From: Moraxella osloensis
GTDB taxonomy: Bacteria; Pseudomonadota; Gammaproteobacteria; Pseudomonadales; Moraxellaceae
Reading direction: 5' to 3'
DNA: 64,000 bases
NCBI RefSeq assembly: GCF_001553955.1
Contig: NZ_CP014234.1
Coordinates: 2,232,001-2,296,000 of the forward strand
Part shown: positions 57,145 through 64,000 of the stretch, piece after piece
Numbering within the stretch: position 1 is the stretch's first letter
Layout of the letters: each line of letters begins with the position of its first letter
Made by a program: the position numbers and the translations under genes
Notes under the pieces: model-generated
The model's database searches: none
Told to the model about the DNA's origin: nothing
The model's input: only the letters and a program-made list of their open reading frames with translations

Positions 57145-58236
57145 TTATTTTTTGAGTTTGGCAAGGGGCTTAATACCAATGGCTTTTCGTACTTTTTCTA
57201 GGCGTTTGCGCGCATCACGGCGGGCTTTTTCTGCGCCCATTTGTAGGATTTCTTCCAATTCTTTTGGATTCGCCATCAATTCATTGTAACGAGCTCGGAA
57301 AGGGGCAATTTCGCTGTTGATTTTTTCAAACAACACTTCTTTGGCATCCCCCCAACCGATACCTTGCTCAAAACGTTGACGCAGTAGTTGTTGTTCTTCT
57401 GTGCTAGCAAATGCACGATAAATCTCAAAAATCGTGGAGTCATCGGGGTTTTTGGGTTCTTCTGGCAATTGTGAATTGGTGACAATACGCATGATGGCTT
57501 TTCGCAGCGCTTTTTCACCATCTATTTGTGGCTGATTTGATGAAGGGTCGCCAAATAACGGAATGGTATTGCCATAGCTTTTTGACATTTTACGACCATC
57601 AAGCCCCGTCAGTAGCGGCGTGTCATCATCTACCATGGCTTCGGGCAATACAAAAATCGGTTTTTCTGGGTCACAATAGCGGAAGTTAAAAGTACCTGCG
57701 ATATCACGTGCCATCTCGATATGCTGGATTTGGTCTTTCCCCACAGGCACATGGGTGGCATTGAACATCAAAATATCTGCCGCCATTAGCACAGGATAAC
57801 TAAATAATCCCATCGAAATGCCAAAATCAGGGTCAGTGTCTGGCGTTTCACGGTTAGCATCTACGGCGGCTTTGTAGGCGTGCGCACGGTTCATCAAACC
57901 TTTAGCACAGTTACAGTTGAGTACCCAAGTTAGCTCTGGAATTTCGATAATATCCGACTGGCGGTAAAACACCACGCGATCAGGGTCGAGACCACACGCA
58001 AGCCACGTTGCAGCAATTGCCTTGGTGGATGCATGAATCGCCTCAGGGTCGTGGCATTTGATGAGTGCATGCAAATCCGCCAAGAAAAAATAAGCGTCGC
58101 TTTCTCCCGTACTGGCGCCTTGTATCGCCGATTGTATGGCTGGGCGAATGGCACCGACATAGTTGCCAAGATGGGGAATGCCACTGGTAGTAATACCAGT
58201 TAAAATGCGGCGCGGCGCGGCTGTTTTATCATTCAT
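57145..58236 (-). CDS. trpS: Tryptophanyl-tRNA synthetase
   Basis: TrpS charges tRNA-Trp. The 363-residue class Ic synthetase has the HIGH-type motif [16 protein letters not shown] near residue 13 and the KMSKS loop [13 protein letters not shown] near residue 200. The ATG at 58236 is preferred over a start eight codons upstream since it matches the usual short N-terminus. It is the first of a minus-strand series trpS, O-methyltransferase, NERD, scpA, scpB with small spacings. Confidence 0.96.
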   Translation of the reverse strand: MNDKTAAPRRILTGITTSGIPHLGNYVGAIRPAIQSAIQGASTGESDAYFFLADLHALIKCHDPEAIHASTKAIAATWLACGLDPDRVVFYRQSDIIEIPELTWVLNCNCAKGLMNRAHAYKAAVDANRETPDTDPDFGISMGLFSYPVLMAADILMFNATHVPVGKDQIQHIEMARDIAGTFNFRYCDPEKPIFVLPEAMVDDDTPLLTGLDGRKMSKSYGNTIPLFGDPSSNQPQIDGEKALRKAIMRIVTNSQLPEEPKNPDDSTIFEIYRAFASTEEQQLLRQRFEQGIGWGDAKEVLFEKINSEIAPFRARYNELMANPKELEEILQMGAEKARRDARKRLEKVRKAIGIKPLAKLKK

Positions 58237-58337
58237 ATTCAAAATTCCAAACAAAAGCAAAAAAAGTACAAAATAGGCAAAAAAATTGTCCGTTAGTATA
58301 GCGGTTTTTGACTACAAATTCATGCCAAAAATTGGCT

Positions 58338-58364
58338 GAGCCACATGAGCCACATGACTCGCAT
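58338..58364. repeat. 9-bp tandem repeat, three copies
   Basis: GAGCCACAT occurs twice exactly, then as GACTCGCAT, and a further GAGC follows. It lies just past the 3' end of the acyltransferase gene (minus strand), nine bases from its stop. Confidence 0.9.
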
Positions 58365-58372
58365 GAGCAAAA

Positions 58373-59500
58373 TTAGCGGTAATAGCGGATACCAGTAGGC
58401 TGGGTTTTATAGCGCCGATGAAACCACATGTATTGGGTCGGGTCGATACGGATATAATTTTCTAATAGCTGATTGATGCGTTTGGCATCCGCTAATTCAT
58501 CTTCGGTTGGGTAGTTGTCAATGACAGGCGAAAAGATAATGTGATAATGCGGTTTGCGACCCTTTGGCATCTCATCCGGGGTTTCCCGATAAAAATGCAA
58601 CATCATCACGGCAGGCGGATTGGCTTTATTGCCCAGTTTTGCCATGCGACGTGGTGCAGTCAAAGTGGCAGCTGGCACCCCGAAAAAGTCTGCCATCACG
58701 CCTTGTTTAAGCCCAAAATCTTGGTCGGGGGTGATCCATATCACATGGTTGTCTTTGAGGTTTTTGGCAAAATGGCGCATATCGCGATGACTGATTTGGT
58801 CGTTATAAACCTTGGCGCGCGCGTTAAAAATAAACCAATCAAGCAGTGCATTGTTTTGCGGTCGATACACCACATCCAGTGGGGTAAACATGGTGGTCAG
58901 CCGTCCACCCAAATCGAGCAAAGTCGAATGGATACCGAGTAAAATCACCGCTTTACCTTGCGATTGGGCGTTTTTGACATGGTGCAGCCCAGATACAGTG
59001 ACGCAGCGGGTAAATACATCAGGTCGATACCACGCGCACAGGCTTTCAAACACACCCACACCGGCATTGATAAAAATCTTCTCTGCCATCTCTAAACGCT
59101 CATCTTCACTGAGCTCTGGAAACGCCAATGACAGATTGGTCAAAGTATCGGCTCGGCGGCTCTTAATCAGTCCAAATAATAATTTTCCCAAAAAATGACC
59201 GATTTTAAATTGATAACGTAACGGCAAATAAATCAATGGCAAAATGAGCGCGACCCCAAGCCAAATCCCCCAATATTGCGGCAACAAAAACTGCCACTGA
59301 AAAGGCTTATGCGCTGTACGGTTATCTGATTGCAGTTTTTGCAACTCGCTCACCTTTGGCATGCCTTCAAGTGTTACGGTTGACTGATGCAGCAGATTGG
59401 CATCAACATTACTGGCACTATCATTACTGGCAGTATCAACCGAGGGCATTTTGGCTGCCGGGTCAAATATTTGAGGCTGATGATTTTGGGTCGGTTTCAT
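58373..59500 (-). CDS. Lipid A biosynthesis acyltransferase (LpxL/LpxM family)
   Basis: The enzyme adds a secondary acyl chain to lipid A at the inner membrane. The 375-residue product has a disordered N-terminal part of about 75 residues. A hydrophobic segment (YWGIWLGVALILPLIYLPL) and the LABLAT domain follow. The catalytic HX4D is GIHSTLLDLGG near residue 200. ITPDQDFGLKQGVMADFFGVPAATL and RRMAKLGNKANPPAVMM lie further on. The position acylated (LpxL or LpxM) cannot be told. The ATG at 59500 is preferred; an upstream Met 20 codons back would add a hydrophobic leader. Confidence 0.9.
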   Translation of the reverse strand: MKPTQNHQPQIFDPAAKMPSVDTASNDSASNVDANLLHQSTVTLEGMPKVSELQKLQSDNRTAHKPFQWQFLLPQYWGIWLGVALILPLIYLPLRYQFKIGHFLGKLLFGLIKSRRADTLTNLSLAFPELSEDERLEMAEKIFINAGVGVFESLCAWYRPDVFTRCVTVSGLHHVKNAQSQGKAVILLGIHSTLLDLGGRLTTMFTPLDVVYRPQNNALLDWFIFNARAKVYNDQISHRDMRHFAKNLKDNHVIWITPDQDFGLKQGVMADFFGVPAATLTAPRRMAKLGNKANPPAVMMLHFYRETPDEMPKGRKPHYHIIFSPVIDNYPTEDELADAKRINQLLENYIRIDPTQYMWFHRRYKTQPTGIRYYR

Positions 59501-59895
59501 AGGGTATGTTTCATAAAAAATACATAAAAAAATATATAAGAAAAGACATAAAAAATGCAAAAATAAATGCCGTAGCAGTGACTTGGATGATTAAGTTTGT
59601 AAAACTGGTCAAAAAATACGGGCTAAAATGTACAGGCTTTTAAGCTCATTGGGTCATTATACCAAACAACGACGCAGGCTAAAGCCAGTAAATTTGGTAT
59701 ATATTGGGTAACAGGCATTTATTCAATGACGACTAACCATCAATCCGTGTTACAATTTGCAAAATATTACAAAAAAGAAGCAATAATGCTTTAACGTAAT
59801 TACATGTTGATTTAGTTCCATTTAACATACTTGCTTTTTAATATAGTTGCGTTTATCTCTACCCTAGGATGATCTTCATATAAAAAGGAGTTGAC
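59501..59895. other. Divergent intergenic region, acyltransferase / cstA
   Basis: 395 AT-rich bases. An AAAGGAG box lies directly before cstA. No other ORF, RNA gene or strong repeat is seen. Promoters for both genes must lie here. Confidence 0.5.
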
Positions 59896-62004
59896 ATGCA
59901 GACAAATTCCGCAATGACAAGTAACTCCCCCATGCTATCAAAGATAGTATGGTTACTTGTTGCAATTATTGGCGCAGTGGCATTAGGGACAATCGCCCTG
60001 CACCGCGGCGAAAGTATCAATGCAGTGTGGCTCGTCGCCGCTGCCGTGTGTTCGTATAGCATTGCTTATCGCTACTATAGTTTATTTATCGCCAAAAAAG
60101 TCTTTGAACTCAATCCGCGACGCGTGACACCCGCTCACCGCCTAAAAGATGGCTTAGATTATGTTCCTACCAATAAATACGTCTTATTTGGTCACCACTT
60201 TGCTGCGATTGCTGGGGCAGGTCCATTAGTCGGTCCTATCTTAGCGGCACAAATGGGTTATTTGCCTGGTACGCTATGGCTCATCATTGGTGTGGTATTC
60301 GCAGGTGCGGTACAAGATTTTACTGTGCTATTTTTGTCCACTCGCCGTGATGGTAAATCACTGGGTGAAATGGCAAAAGACGAGCTGGGTACTTTTACGG
60401 GTATTACGGTGATGCTCGGTGCACTCGGCGTGATGGTCATCATTCTTGCCGTACTGGCACTGGTAGTCGTCAAAGCATTGGCGCACAGTCCTTGGGGGCT
60501 ATTTACCATCGCGGCAACGATTCCTATCGCGCTGCTAATGGGCGTCTATATGCGTTATTTGCGCCCAGGTAGAATCATGGAAGTATCTATCATCGGCTTT
60601 GTGTTGATGATGGCGGCGATTGTTTTTGGTGGCGATATTGCCAAAGACCCTGCGATGGCTGAATTGTTTACCCTGACAGGTACCCAGCTGACTTGGGCTT
60701 TGATGATTTATGGGGTGGTAGCCTCGGTATTGCCTGTGTGGCTGCTGCTTGCGCCGCGTGATTATTTATCAACTTTTTTAAAAATAGGGGTAATTGTAGG
60801 TTTGGCACTAGCGATTGTCTTTACCATGCCAGAGTTAAAAATGCCCGCGGTTACCAAATTTATCGATGGCACGGGTCCGGTATTTAAAGGCGGGTTATTT
60901 CCGTTCTTGTTTATTACCATTGCTTGTGGTGCTATCTCTGGTTTTCACGCATTGGTATCGAGTGGTACGACCCCAAAACTTGTGGACAATGAAGTAGATA
61001 CTCGCGCCATTGGTTATGGTGCTATGCTCATGGAGTCGATGGTTGGTATCATGGCAATGATCTGTGCCACCATTCTTGACCCTGGTATGTATTTTGCGAT
61101 TAATGCCCCAGCAGCGCTTCTTGGCACGACCCCAGAGACAGCGGCAGCCGCTATCCAAAAATTGGGATTTGTAATTACCCCCGATGCGCTTACGACACTA
61201 GCGCAGCAAGTGGGTGAAAGCTCTATTATCTCACGGACAGGCGGTGCACCGACCTTTGCCATTGGGATGGCGCATATCCTGTCGTCTATCTTTGGTAGTA
61301 CCGCGATGATGGGGTTTTGGTATCACTTTGCGATTTTATTTGAAGCCTTGTTTATTTTGACGGCAGTCGATGCAGGGACGCGTGCTTGTCGTTTTATGGT
61401 ACAAGATACCATCGGCATCGTGGTGCCATCGGTACGTGGCTCAACCAATCTTGGCGTGCATTTGCTTGCGACTTTGATTGCAGTCGCCGCTTGGGGCTTC
61501 TTCGTCTACCAAGGCGTCATTGATCCGCTTGGCGGTATTAACTCATTGTGGCCGCTGTTTGGCATCGGTAACCAAATTTTGGCAGCCATGGCATTAACCC
61601 TAGGTACCGCAGTTTTATTCAAAATGAAAAAACAAAAGTATGCTTGGGTCACTGTGGCACCCACGGTTTTCTTATTGATTACCTGTCTGACGGCGGGTTG
61701 GCAAAAAATCTTCCATGAAAACCCAGCGATTGGTTTCTTAGCACAAGCACAAAAATACAGTGCCGCGATTGCCAAAGGTGAAGTGTTAAAACCTGCCAAA
61801 ACCTTGGATGAGATGCAGACCATCGTATTCTCAAACTATGTGGATGCCGTGCTTTGTGGCTTCTTTATGATTGTGCTGATTGTGATGATAGTTGGTACCA
61901 TTCGCGCATTAACAAAAGCCTTGGCAAGTGATAAACCTACCGTGGTTGAAGGTGAGGCGATTTATGAAGATCCAAAACCATTAAATATTTCTGCACCGCA
62001 TTAG
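59896..62004 (+). CDS. cstA: CstA-family pyruvate/peptide transporter
   Basis: CstA-family proteins take up pyruvate, and possibly peptides, during carbon limitation. The 702-residue product has about 17 hydrophobic spans. It has the CstA signature region FGHHFAAIAGAGPLVGPILAAQMGY near residue 96, GAVQDFTVLFLSTRRDGKSLGE near 137 and SGFHALVSSGTTPKL near 347. It starts after a strong AAAGGAG box. It is followed by the ybdD-type gene after 85 bases, the usual cstA-ybdD arrangement. Confidence 0.95.
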   Translation: MQTNSAMTSNSPMLSKIVWLLVAIIGAVALGTIALHRGESINAVWLVAAAVCSYSIAYRYYSLFIAKKVFELNPRRVTPAHRLKDGLDYVPTNKYVLFGHHFAAIAGAGPLVGPILAAQMGYLPGTLWLIIGVVFAGAVQDFTVLFLSTRRDGKSLGEMAKDELGTFTGITVMLGALGVMVIILAVLALVVVKALAHSPWGLFTIAATIPIALLMGVYMRYLRPGRIMEVSIIGFVLMMAAIVFGGDIAKDPAMAELFTLTGTQLTWALMIYGVVASVLPVWLLLAPRDYLSTFLKIGVIVGLALAIVFTMPELKMPAVTKFIDGTGPVFKGGLFPFLFITIACGAISGFHALVSSGTTPKLVDNEVDTRAIGYGAMLMESMVGIMAMICATILDPGMYFAINAPAALLGTTPETAAAAIQKLGFVITPDALTTLAQQVGESSIISRTGGAPTFAIGMAHILSSIFGSTAMMGFWYHFAILFEALFILTAVDAGTRACRFMVQDTIGIVVPSVRGSTNLGVHLLATLIAVAAWGFFVYQGVIDPLGGINSLWPLFGIGNQILAAMALTLGTAVLFKMKKQKYAWVTVAPTVFLLITCLTAGWQKIFHENPAIGFLAQAQKYSAAIAKGEVLKPAKTLDEMQTIVFSNYVDAVLCGFFMIVLIVMIVGTIRALTKALASDKPTVVEGEAIYEDPKPLNISAPH

Positions 62005-62089
62005 TGAAAAACTACCAGAGATTGCACTTATATTGTGCAATCGCTTGGGTTTCACCAAAACCATGCTAGGCAGATAGAAGGAGAGTCAC

Positions 62090-62374
62090 ATGAGTAATAA
62101 TGCATTAATCGCTAACTTGATTAAAATGACCTTAAAGGCGCAGAAGGAGGTAATTTTTAGCCCAAAAAATATGACCCGGCTAATTACGCTGGTCAAACGG
62201 ATGCAACAAAGCTTTCGTTTGATGGTCGGTGTCCCTGATTATGCGACCTACGTCAGCCATATGCAGGAGCAGCATCCTGACCTAGAGCCGATGGATGAAA
62301 AGACCTTTTTTCGCTACTGCGTCGATGCGCGCTACCCGAGTAATGGCGGGAGCATGAAGCGATGTCCTTGCTAA
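62090..62374 (+). CDS. YbdD/YjiX family protein (DUF466)
   Basis: This small cytoplasmic protein is linked to CstA-type transporters and is needed for their activity in E. coli. The 94-residue product is a little longer than the family's usual 65-70 residues. It has the DUF466 pattern: SFRLMVGVPDYATYVSHMQEQHPDLEPM, then FFRYCVDARYPSNGG...RCPC with the C-terminal Cys pair. A GGAG box precedes the ATG. A Rho-independent terminator follows. Confidence 0.93.
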   Translation: MSNNALIANLIKMTLKAQKEVIFSPKNMTRLITLVKRMQQSFRLMVGVPDYATYVSHMQEQHPDLEPMDEKTFFRYCVDARYPSNGGSMKRCPC

Positions 62375-62390
62375 CGCTATAAATCGGTAA

Positions 62391-62419
62391 AAAACAGTCT
62401 AAAATTAGACTGTTTTTTT
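62391..62419 (+). terminator. Rho-independent terminator of cstA-ybdD
   Basis: AAAACAGTCTAA pairs with TTAGACTGTTTT and a T run follows, 17 bases after the stop. The remaining 62420-62538 shows nothing I can name. Confidence 0.85.
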
Positions 62420-62538
62420 ATTAAAAATTGAATTGTTAATTTTTGTAAATATTGGCAAGGATTGTCGGCAATAATGACCCAAGATTTATACACAATCGCC
62501 TTTGGCAGGGTTGGTCGCAGTGTGTGCAGGCTCGGATA

Positions 62539-62670
62539 TCATGCACGCTTTAGGCGGTTTATTGTTTCATTTTTCATGATTGCAAGTTGGCAGTCACCCA
62601 TGGGTTTAGATATTGCATTTAGATACTGCTTTGCGATAGTCAAAGCTTCGCCATCAGGTAAAATTTGCAT
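62539..62670 (-). pseudogene. Truncated immunity-like (Imm35/YrhB-type) gene remnant
   Basis: A 43-codon frame starts at the ATG at 62670, three bases after the macrodomain stop. It reads GEALTIAKQYLNAISKPMGDCQLAIM followed by KNETIN, which resembles the N-terminus of Imm35/YrhB-type proteins (EALxIAxxYLN...ETI). It then ends in RLKRA and a stop, where the family normally has about 50 more residues starting with a GWVFFY-like strand. The rest is not found in the following bases. It could instead be a very short functional gene, but a remnant is more likely. Confidence 0.55.
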
Positions 62671-62673
62671 ATT

Positions 62674-63201
62674 TTAATTTTCGGGTTGGACTAAATTTAG
62701 ATAAAGCTGATAATTTTCTGCATCAAAACAGACAAAGATAATGTCTTCAAATTCATGATTTTCGTTTTGCTTGATAAAATCTTTTACGGTGTTTACCGCA
62801 ATTTGTGCGGCTTGTTGTTTTGGAAAACGATACACACCGGTTGAAATATTGGGAAAAGCAATGGTTTTAACGCCGTTTTGCTCAGCAAGTTTCAGCGACT
62901 CGGTGTAACAGCTTGCTAGTAGCGCTGACTCATTTGACTGTCCGCCATGCCAAACAGGTCCGACGGTGTGAATCACATATTTGGCGGGCAAATTCCCTGC
63001 AGGGGTAATCACGGCTTTGCCAGTAGGACAACCGCCTTGCTCATCATGAATCACTCGACAAGCCGCAAGTAGTGACGTGCCCGCTTTACGGTGAATAGCG
63101 CCATCAACCCCGCCACCACCGAGCAATGAATTGTTGGCAGCGTTGACAATCGCATCAACAGCTAAGGTCGTAATATCTTGTTGTACGACACGAATTTGCA
63201 T
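62674..63201 (-). CDS. Macrodomain protein (O-acetyl-ADP-ribose deacetylase type)
   Basis: Macrodomain proteins bind ADP-ribose; the YmdB/MacroD type hydrolyses O-acetyl-ADP-ribose or removes ADP-ribose from acidic residues. The 175-residue product has the MacroD signature [25 protein letters not shown] near residue 20, then [12 protein letters not shown] near 85 and [14 protein letters not shown] near 117. The ATG at 63201 is chosen because GGAG precedes it. An immunity-like remnant directly follows it. No ADP-ribosyltransferase gene is seen next to it in the window. Confidence 0.94.
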   Translation of the reverse strand: MQIRVVQQDITTLAVDAIVNAANNSLLGGGGVDGAIHRKAGTSLLAACRVIHDEQGGCPTGKAVITPAGNLPAKYVIHTVGPVWHGGQSNESALLASCYTESLKLAEQNGVKTIAFPNISTGVYRFPKQQAAQIAVNTVKDFIKQNENHEFEDIIFVCFDAENYQLYLNLVQPEN

Positions 63202-63263
63202 GCTTGTACTCCTTATTATTTTTAACATTTTAAATGTTCGTTTCTATTGATGGTTTGTTTGGG

Positions 63264-64000
63264 TTATTTTTTTGTTTGCGAGTAGGATTCATCGGCCAAT
63301 TTTTCTAATCGCTCTTTTTCTTTATTGAGTTCATGTTTTGCGGTGGTCATATCGCTATCGAATAAGCTTTCGAGTTCTTGAATCGCCGATTGTGCTGAGG
63401 CAATCATCTCTGCTTCATCTTGATAGATGGCGCGCTGGCGTTCAATCAATGCGTCATCATAATCGCGGAACATTTGCACGGTTTTTCGGGCGGTTTTTGG
63501 ATCCATGCCCAATATTTCCAAGGTTTCGCGTGACATATCCAGCGAAGTTAGGTAAGTCTCTCGCCAAATATACTTAACACCCACATCGCGCAAACGATAA
63601 TAATGCTCACGGTTTTTGGCACGTGCCAAGATGGTCAGATGCGGATAATTGCGTACGACATAAGCGGCGACCGTCTCAGATAGTTCAATATCACCAATCG
63701 CGATGATAAAAACCTTGGCGTTTTCCAGCCCTGCCGCCCGCAAAATTTCTGGGTTTTTGGGATTGCCGTAGTATACTTGGTTACCAAATTTGCGGACGAA
63801 ATCGACTTGGTTGGCAGATTTTTCAATCGCAGTAAACTCAATATTGTGCATGCGTAGCACACGACCGATGATTTGCCCGACACGTCCAAATCCTGCAATC
63901 ACCACCGCGTGCTCATGGTTGGGTATTTTGTCGTATTCTTTACTAGGCGTAGCGTTGGCAAATAGCGGATTGCCAAATTTTTCTAGTAATAAAAATGCCA
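63264..64000 (-). CDS. KefB/KefC-like K+/H+ antiporter, C-terminal part (gene runs off the window)
   Basis: The frame is open to base 64000, so the 5' end is outside. The visible residues contain the regulatory NAD-binding TrkA-N/RCK domain: HAVVIAGFGRVGQIIGRVL, then YYGNPKNPEILRAAG and FIIAIGDIELSETVAAYVVRNYP. A charged helical C-terminus (ESLFDSDMTTAKHELNKEKERLEKLADE) follows. This fits glutathione-gated K+ efflux systems (CPA2 family), which acidify the cytoplasm during electrophile stress. The transporter half is not visible, so KefB versus KefC is undecided. Confidence 0.88.
   Translation of the reverse strand, partial: AFLLLEKFGNPLFANATPSKEYDKIPNHEHAVVIAGFGRVGQIIGRVLRMHNIEFTAIEKSANQVDFVRKFGNQVYYGNPKNPEILRAAGLENAKVFIIAIGDIELSETVAAYVVRNYPHLTILARAKNREHYYRLRDVGVKYIWRETYLTSLDMSRETLEILGMDPKTARKTVQMFRDYDDALIERQRAIYQDEAEMIASAQSAIQELESLFDSDMTTAKHELNKEKERLEKLADESYSQTKK

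Noticed and set aside
62462-62677. 71-codon plus-strand ORF after ybdD
   Set aside because: No ribosome-binding site and no family resemblance. The opposite strand holds the immunity-like remnant, which explains the openness.

Overview
The window is a chromosomal segment of a gammaproteobacterium of the family Moraxellaceae, most likely the Moraxella/Psychrobacter side. The evidence is gene content and order: dut-algC-argB, a MexAB/AdeIJK-type pump with a divergent TetR gene, ispB divergent from rplU-rpmA, a 13-gene nuo operon with fused nuoCD, FimV-like proteins, scpAB, cstA-ybdD and moderate GC. The genus is an inference. I see no rRNA, tRNA, CRISPR array, prophage or biosynthetic cluster.

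Layout. 1-9.2 kb: mostly minus-strand housekeeping genes (argB, algC, dut, a beta-barrel outer-membrane protein, rep, a small membrane protein, hemB) and a plus-strand thioesterase. 9.3-16.4 kb: a tripartite RND efflux operon read leftward, and a divergent TetR regulator. 16.4-20.8 kb: alpha/beta hydrolase, ispB, rplU-rpmA and lolA. 21.3-37.1 kb: the complete respiratory complex I operon, nuoA to nuoN. 37.2-42.8 kb: a flavodoxin/ferredoxin-NADP reductase, an unknown protein, a TonB-like protein, a HAD hydrolase, prfB with its programmed +1 frameshift, and a gamma-carbonic-anhydrase-like protein. 42.8-47.5 kb: two FimV-like proteins in separate genes, then asd. 47.8-52.8 kb: an EEP-family hydrolase, a candidate small RNA gene, rpe, three unknown membrane proteins and rluB. 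53.0-54.6 kb: a decayed cold-shock/DUF805 gene abutting an IS200/IS605-type element that carries only tnpB. 54.6-64 kb: scpB-scpA-NERD, O-methyltransferase, trpS, an LpxL-like acyltransferase, cstA-ybdD, a macrodomain protein followed by an immunity-gene remnant, and the 3' part of a KefB/C-like gene that runs off the window.

The most notable signal is in the 474-base gap between the EEP hydrolase and rpe. It holds a perfect GacA upstream activating sequence (TGTAAG-N6-CTTACA), then a TACAAT -10 box, then about 147 nt containing four GGA motifs. Two of these lie in perfect small hairpin loops. The stretch ends in a 13-bp Rho-independent terminator. This is the architecture of a Gac-controlled, CsrA/RsmA-titrating RNA (RsmX/Y/Z type), which would link this locus to global post-transcriptional control.

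A second theme is short tandem duplication (9-19 bp, two to four copies). It appears in at least nine intergenic regions and also in frame inside coding genes (NuoK N-terminus, a GHEAQ repeat in the reductase, a Lys-Ser repeat in the FimV N-terminal protein).
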